Shown: one piece after another, positions 60,405 through 64,000 of the stretch
Position numbering within the stretch: position 1 is the first letter of the stretch
Layout: every line of letters starts with the position of its first letter
Source of the DNA: 9FT-COMBO-48-23 sp964400675
Lineage (GTDB): Bacteria; Chloroflexota; Dehalococcoidia; GIF9; UBA5629
NCBI GenBank assembly: GCA_964400675.1
Contig: CAYNVO010000001.1
Span: 62,001 to 126,000, forward strand
Direction of reading: 5' to 3'
DNA length: 64,000 nt
The notes under the pieces: model-generated
The model's database searches: none
What the model was told of the DNA's origin: nothing
What the model saw: the letters and a program-made list of their open reading frames with translations, nothing else
Made by a program: the position numbers and the translations under genes

Positions 60405-60433
60405 ATTATAGGCTGCTTTGGCTTGGTTGTAAA
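60405..60433 (-). promoter_or_regulatory. greA: greA promoter
   Basis: TTTACA (60433-60428), 17 bp, TATAAT (60410-60405) on the minus strand. The -35 overlaps the -35 of the divergent plus-strand promoter. Confidence 0.75.
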
Positions 60434-60455
60434 GAGCGAGGCAAGATAATATAAT
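60427..60455 (+). promoter_or_regulatory. Promoter of the BioD/DRTGG gene
   Basis: TTGTAA (60427-60432), 17 bp, TATAAT (60450-60455). Its -35 hexamer coincides with that of the greA promoter on the other strand. Confidence 0.7.
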
Positions 60456-60482
60456 TACAAGAGTTCATGTTTAGGAGGTAAC

Positions 60483-61541
60483 GTGGTTGCTTTATATGTA
60501 ACGTCTATGGAAGCTGCCGGGAAAACGGCCTTGTGCGCCGGTATTGGTAGAAAATTGCTTGACCGGGGGTTAAAGATAGGCTTTTTTATGCCAGTCCAGA
60601 TTTCTGAAAAAGACAGCACCGATGGTAATAATGAAGATACTGCTTTCATAAAGAAAATCTTAGATTTGAAGGAATCTGGCGAGCAGCTTGCTCCTGTTCG
60701 CTTGTCCCAGAGTGAATTGTGGCGAAGCTTGACCACTGAAGTAGCCGACTTCACAGATAATATGAGGCAGATATACCGTAAGATATCAAAGGGTAAAGAT
60801 ATTGTCATTATGGAGGGGTTGGGCAATTTGGATGTGGATAAAGTCTCTACTCTGGCTTGTTACACGATTGCTGAGTCGGTGGAAGCTAGGGTAATTATTG
60901 CGCTCCGTTATTCGTCGACTTTAGACGTGTCGAAAGTCGTGCACATAGGTGAGAAACTGGGTCAGCCCATGGGAATTGTCATAAACTTTGTGCCTAATTC
61001 CAGGATAGAGCAGGTGAAATTACAATTGGCTGACTTACTTGATAAGGCTGGAATAAAGGTCTTTGGTATACTTCCTGAGGTCAGGAGCCTGCTTGGCGTC
61101 ACTGTCGGAGAAATGATTGAAATTCTTGATGGAGAGGTCTTGACTTCTACAGATAATGCTGATGAAATAGTGGAAAATGTAATGCTAGGGGCGATGACAC
61201 CTGACTCTGGACCAATCTATTTCGGCCGCAAAGAAAACAAGGCGGCGGTGATTCGTGGTGATCGTGCTGATATGCAACTAGCTGCTTTGGAAACTTCAAC
61301 CAAATGCCTGATTCTTACCAACAATGTAAAACCTTTGCCCGCTGTCATATCTCAGGCTCAAGATAAACATGTGCCAATAATTATGGTTAAACAGGATAAC
61401 TCTGCAGCTATAGCCCGCATTGAAGAGGCTCTAAGTAAAGCCAATTTTAGAAACCCTCGTAAACTAGAGGCGTTTGGCAATATTTTGGATCGCTATTTTG
61501 ATTTTGCTGCGCTTTATTCAGAGCTTGGCCTAAAAGCTTAA
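60483..61541 (+). CDS. BioD-like / DRTGG domain protein (Pta N-terminal-like)
   Basis: A 352-residue protein whose N-terminal 210 residues resemble a dethiobiotin-synthetase-type ATPase (LYVTSMEAAGKTALCAGIGR with a modified P-loop; DIVIMEGLGNLDVDKVSTLA) and whose C-terminal 140 residues contain a DRTGG domain (GRKENKAAVIRGDRADMQLA). This is the arrangement of the regulatory N-terminus of large phosphotransacetylases without the catalytic part. A regulatory or acetyl-phosphate-sensing role is possible. The GTG start follows AGGAGGT. Confidence 0.85.
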   Translation: MVALYVTSMEAAGKTALCAGIGRKLLDRGLKIGFFMPVQISEKDSTDGNNEDTAFIKKILDLKESGEQLAPVRLSQSELWRSLTTEVADFTDNMRQIYRKISKGKDIVIMEGLGNLDVDKVSTLACYTIAESVEARVIIALRYSSTLDVSKVVHIGEKLGQPMGIVINFVPNSRIEQVKLQLADLLDKAGIKVFGILPEVRSLLGVTVGEMIEILDGEVLTSTDNADEIVENVMLGAMTPDSGPIYFGRKENKAAVIRGDRADMQLAALETSTKCLILTNNVKPLPAVISQAQDKHVPIIMVKQDNSAAIARIEEALSKANFRNPRKLEAFGNILDRYFDFAALYSELGLKA

Positions 61542-61774
61542 TAGCTCTCGTTTTTCACATCGGCTAAGATTTCTCTGGCATGTTGAGCCAGAGAAGATGT
61601 CACCTGTACTTCTACCTGCCCAAGTCCGTCAATGGTAAGGCCATAGATAAGCCCGGCAGCCTCGTAGCGAAGTATAGCTGGGATCCCCTCGCTTTCGAGT
61701 CGTCCTTTTACGATTTCTGCCTCTATTTGTCCACTGGCGATGTAGACTGTGGTGAGTTCAGTCTTTTCGGTCAC
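61538..61774 (-). CDS. DUF2007 domain protein
   Basis: A 78-residue protein read from GTG 61774 (AAGAGGG upstream): VTEKTELTTVYIASGQIEAE, then IVKGRLESEGIPAILRYEA and a VEVQVTSSLAQHAREIL end. This is the DUF2007 pattern, a small fold suggested to act in signalling. A longer frame to 61861 adds residues without family match. Its last bases overlap the stop of the convergent DRTGG gene. Confidence 0.8.
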   Translation of the reverse strand: MTEKTELTTVYIASGQIEAEIVKGRLESEGIPAILRYEAAGLIYGLTIDGLGQVEVQVTSSLAQHAREILADVKNESY

Positions 61775-61818
61775 GAGATAGACCCTCTTGTTTGTTAAGA
61801 TAATTAATGGTGTAGCCC

Positions 61819-61913
61819 AGGCTAAGGTCTGACGAGAAGCAGAGAGACCGTACAGCCCCAAACCGGGAAGTTAGCCTGAGACGGTTTACAAAAGTCGTGC
61901 CATAACACGGCAC
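61819..61913. other. Possible structured RNA between DUF2007 and the cysteine-rich gene
   Basis: Several complementary pieces are nested here: AGGCTAA/TTAGCCT (61819-61825 with 61871-61877), GGTCT/AGACC (61826-61830 with 61845-61849) and GTGCC/GGCAC (61897-61901 with 61909-61913). The strand and any function are unclear; no known riboswitch class is recognised. Confidence 0.3.
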
Positions 61914-61923
61914 ATACGGGGAA

Positions 61924-61967
61924 CAAAAGCCCTAGCTGAGGGTAATACTAACCCTCAACCAGGGCTT
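61924..61967 (-). terminator. Intrinsic terminator of the cysteine-rich secreted protein gene
   Basis: AAGCCCT/AGGGCTT and the inner GAGGGT/ACCCTC make a nested hairpin; on the minus strand TTTTGTT follows at once. It lies about 50 bp after the stop at 62018. Confidence 0.7.
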
Positions 61968-62017
61968 CCCAGTCTCTATATCTTTTTCTCAGAAAGATGC
62001 TCTATGTTATATAGTTT

Positions 62018-62734
62018 TTACGGTAGTACCGAAGGAGTAGCATTTGATGGTGCGCAATTCCCACTGGCAAGACAATTGTCCTGCAGACACCAGGTTAGCG
62101 AGCAACATTCTGTGTGTGGACATCCGCTGAGTCCCCAATCGCCACCTTGGTTGCCACCATAGCAGTCGCTGACACCTTTATGGTTGAGGTGTTTGTCGCT
62201 GATTCTTGGATGGTCACCGATGGTAGCAGCAGACCAGCTCTTGTTGGCGAAGGCGAGGCTGACTCCCCAGCAGCAGCAGCAGGTCGCTTCCTTATATGCC
62301 GGTTGGGTTGGGCATTCATACGGCTCTTGACCTGTTGCCGGACATGCCTCACTGGTCAAGGAAGCTTCACATGCTACTGGATCTGAGCATGTGGCAAGGG
62401 CTCCTTGTTCCTCCGTTCGGCAAGCTGGGCAACCGCCAAGACAAGCATTCGGATCCCCATAAAGCCTGGACTTCGTTGGGTTTTGGCAGCTTGTACCTAG
62501 CTGAGCGCACAGTGCATCAGGACCGCACAGACCTGCCAGACGTGACATAGCCTGGATTGGGGTCCTCCCCCAATGCTGCAGGTAGAGATGCCAAGAGCTC
62601 ACATTGTCCTGCCACTTTACCGTATCCCATGCACAGTTGTCCAAGCCATCATAAGTGTCCTGCGCAAACGTGGCGGCTGGTATCGCAAAGGACACAGCCA
62701 ACACTAAAGCAAACAAAATACCGAAGATTTTCAA
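62018..62734 (-). CDS. Secreted cysteine-rich protein of unknown function
   Basis: A 238-residue protein starting at TTG (62734) with GGAGGT 7 nt upstream. Its signal peptide is LKIFGILFALVLAVSFAIPA followed by ATFAQD. The mature part of about 214 residues has 22 cysteines, including ACLGGCPACRTEEQ, EATCCCCWGVSLAF and HTECCSLTWC, about one residue in ten. No family is recognised. The cysteine number suggests disulfide knots or metal binding outside the membrane. It has its own terminator and no evident operon partner. Confidence 0.75.
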   Translation of the reverse strand: MKIFGILFALVLAVSFAIPAATFAQDTYDGLDNCAWDTVKWQDNVSSWHLYLQHWGRTPIQAMSRLAGLCGPDALCAQLGTSCQNPTKSRLYGDPNACLGGCPACRTEEQGALATCSDPVACEASLTSEACPATGQEPYECPTQPAYKEATCCCCWGVSLAFANKSWSAATIGDHPRISDKHLNHKGVSDCYGGNQGGDWGLSGCPHTECCSLTWCLQDNCLASGNCAPSNATPSVLP

Positions 62735-62948
62735 GTTGTCACCTCCATCTTGAGTTTTACTTTTTAAAGGTTCGACCACCCTTTATCAAACGATTTTACA
62801 GGGTCAAAGCGTTTTTGTCAATAGGGTGGCGGGGTCTTGAAAATCATTTTTGCAAAATATACAATTACAGCTTGGTGCATTTGATTCTCCACCAGATTGG
62901 GGGTGATAACTTCATTAAGAATTAAAAATCTAAAGGAGGGACGGTGAT

Positions 62949-63326
62949 TTGAATGCTCTCGGAAGACACTTACTAATCGAACTGAAAGATTGCAACGTGG
63001 AGGTGCTTAATGACCTAGATTTTCTAAAACATTGTCTTCATGACGCCGCTGACCAGATTGGAGCTACCGTAGTTAATGAATGTTTCTACGAGTTTAGCCC
63101 TCACGGGATAAGCGGCGTGCTGGTTATCTCTGAATCTCATTTGTGCATACATACCTGGCCGGAGCATGGTTATGCCGCTATAGACATTTTTACTTGTGGG
63201 GATTCTGTTAAGCCTGAGCGAGCTGTCAATCCGCTCGTGGAAAAGCTGGGGTCTAAGAATCCCTCTTTTATCGAGTTGAAAAGAGGCATATTGCAAAATA
63301 ATCGAGTTAGCTGTGAGTTGAAATGA
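62949..63326 (+). CDS. speD: S-adenosylmethionine decarboxylase proenzyme
   Basis: A 125-residue class 1B AdoMet decarboxylase. Self-cleavage at the serine in VLVISESHLCIHTWPEHGYA creates the pyruvoyl group; IDIFTCGDSVKPERAV is the conserved C-terminal loop. It makes decarboxylated SAM for spermidine synthesis. The TTG start at 62949 has AAGGAGG 9 nt upstream. The stop overlaps the speE start (ATGA). Confidence 0.93.
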   Translation: MNALGRHLLIELKDCNVEVLNDLDFLKHCLHDAADQIGATVVNECFYEFSPHGISGVLVISESHLCIHTWPEHGYAAIDIFTCGDSVKPERAVNPLVEKLGSKNPSFIELKRGILQNNRVSCELK

Positions 63327-64000
63327 ACGACCCTGATAATCCTGATAAACGTAAATGGCTACATGATGAGGTCAGTCCTGACCTCGCCCAGCTGCATAGG
63401 ATTAAAAAGGTAATATATTCAGGGCGAACTGAGTTCCAGTCTGTAGAGATTGTTGATACCATGAGCTTCGGGGTTTGTCTTGTTCTTGATGGCAAGATTC
63501 AGTCCAGTGAGCGAGATGAATTTATCTATCATGAGGCCCTGGTTCATCCGGCGATGCTCAGTCATGCCTGCCCCGAGGCTATTTTTATTGCTGGTGGTGG
63601 TGAGGGGGCTACTCTTCGCGAGGTGCTGGCTCACAAGACGGTAAAAAGAGTAGTCATGTTGGATATCGACAGGCAGGTTATAGATATCTGCCGCCGTTAT
63701 CTTCCTGAATTTCATCAGGGCTCTTTTGATGATTCTCGCTTGGAAATGCATTTTGCCGATGCCAGGAGGTATTTGCAGGAGACTGATGATAAGTTTGATG
63801 TTGTGATAATTGACCTGGTTGAGCCACTTGAAGAGGGGCCAGCTTGTTTACTATATACTCAGGAGTTTTATCAGCTGGTTAAAGAAAGGCTAAATGTTGA
63901 AGGTATCGTGTGTGTTCAGTCTGGAGCTTCCGGCTGGACTAACTTACAAAATTTTACTGCAATCATTAACACCTTAAAAGGTGTTTTCGATATAGTCTGT
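63323..64000 (+). CDS. speE: Spermidine synthase (3' end beyond window)
   Basis: 226 codons of a spermidine synthase, cut by the window edge. The dcSAM-binding motif is FIAGGGEGATLREVLAHKTV and the polyamine region VVIIDLVEPLEEGPACLLYT carries the catalytic aspartate. It transfers aminopropyl groups from decarboxylated SAM to putrescine or another amine. The ATG at 63323 overlaps the speD stop by 4 nt, making a speD-speE operon. Its end is not visible. Confidence 0.93.
   Translation, partial: MNDPDNPDKRKWLHDEVSPDLAQLHRIKKVIYSGRTEFQSVEIVDTMSFGVCLVLDGKIQSSERDEFIYHEALVHPAMLSHACPEAIFIAGGGEGATLREVLAHKTVKRVVMLDIDRQVIDICRRYLPEFHQGSFDDSRLEMHFADARRYLQETDDKFDVVIIDLVEPLEEGPACLLYTQEFYQLVKERLNVEGIVCVQSGASGWTNLQNFTAIINTLKGVFDIVC

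Noticed and set aside
61819..61877. Integron attC site
   Set aside because: The inner bases read GTTAGCC, not the GTTRRRY core, and no integrase is nearby.
62095..62550. Overlapping plus- and minus-strand frames in the cysteine-rich gene
   Set aside because: The frame with signal peptide, GGAGGT and following terminator explains the region; the others have none of these.

Overview
The window (64 kb, about half G+C, densely packed, mostly minus-strand gene runs in the first 15 kb and from 42 to 60 kb) looks like a chromosomal segment of an anaerobic member of the Chloroflexota, probably class Dehalococcoidia. This is an inference from gene content: an NrpR-type nitrogen regulator in a bacterium, an FMN-binding glutamate synthase-like protein, a tungsten aldehyde:ferredoxin oxidoreductase with its MoaD-like neighbour, LarA/LUD lactate genes, class III CoA-transferase, acyl-CoA dehydrogenase and BKACE genes, and no respiratory oxygen enzymes. 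No reductive dehalogenase was seen. There is one tRNA gene (Ser-UGA), no rRNA and no CRISPR array.

Layout. 1-2.6 kb: a partial terpene-cyclase-fold gene and two small membrane-protein genes, one paired with an XRE regulator. 2.6-15 kb: a long minus-strand run with DUF2207, an apparent lactate module (LarA-like racemase plus two LUD proteins, one fused to Fe-S/CCG domains), Smr, tilS, a histidine phosphatase with an AUU start, an M48 protease, DUF2344 and CNNM/CorC. 15.7-18.2 kb: fur-feoA-feoB under a Fur-box promoter. 18.3-20.1 kb: an atypical two-gene island (63-aa protein plus a 510-aa C39/papain-like protein). 20.3-27.4 kb: plsC-ispH, HIT, Lrp-like, CoA-transferase, then nrpR-hisF-glutamate synthase-like. 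27.5-36 kb: YgjP-like protease, ABM, MoaD-like, AOR, DinB, 3-hydroxyacyl-CoA dehydrogenase, BKACE, acyl-CoA dehydrogenase, DUF6485, QueH and MFS. 37.4-41.3 kb: cobA/hemD fusion, hemB, hemL (tetrapyrrole/corrinoid precursors). 41.5-52.2 kb: PFK, OYE-type flavoenzyme, pabC/pabA/pabB, transglutaminase, sucD/sucC. 52.2-60.4 kb: tRNA-Ser, two zinc-ribbon/FN3/thioredoxin proteins, a double zinc-ribbon protein, serS, lysS, greA. 60.4-64 kb: a BioD/DRTGG protein, a DUF2007 protein, a secreted protein very rich in cysteine, and speD-speE (the latter cut by the window end).

Two kinds of non-coding structure stand out. First, a family of dispersed repeats built from CAGAATGAC / GAAGAATCT and CTCTCCC-GTCAA-GGGAG blocks occupies most intergenic gaps from 31 to 53 kb; one end of it lies directly in front of hemL, pabC and pabA and supplies their purine-rich leader. 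Second, there are traces of small insertions. A 1.1 kb element (46769-47871) carrying two membrane-protein genes sits inside one copy of that repeat, with a 13-bp target duplication and inverted terminal motifs; an uninterrupted copy of the same repeat lies 0.7 kb away and serves as the empty site. Another small gene (11139-11612) is flanked by a duplicated 3' end of the M48 protease gene.

The best candidates for something undescribed are the 1.1 kb two-gene element, the 18.3-20.1 kb peptidase-fold island, the secreted 22-cysteine protein, and the zinc-ribbon/FN3/thioredoxin family. All functions are read from sequence motifs without database searches.
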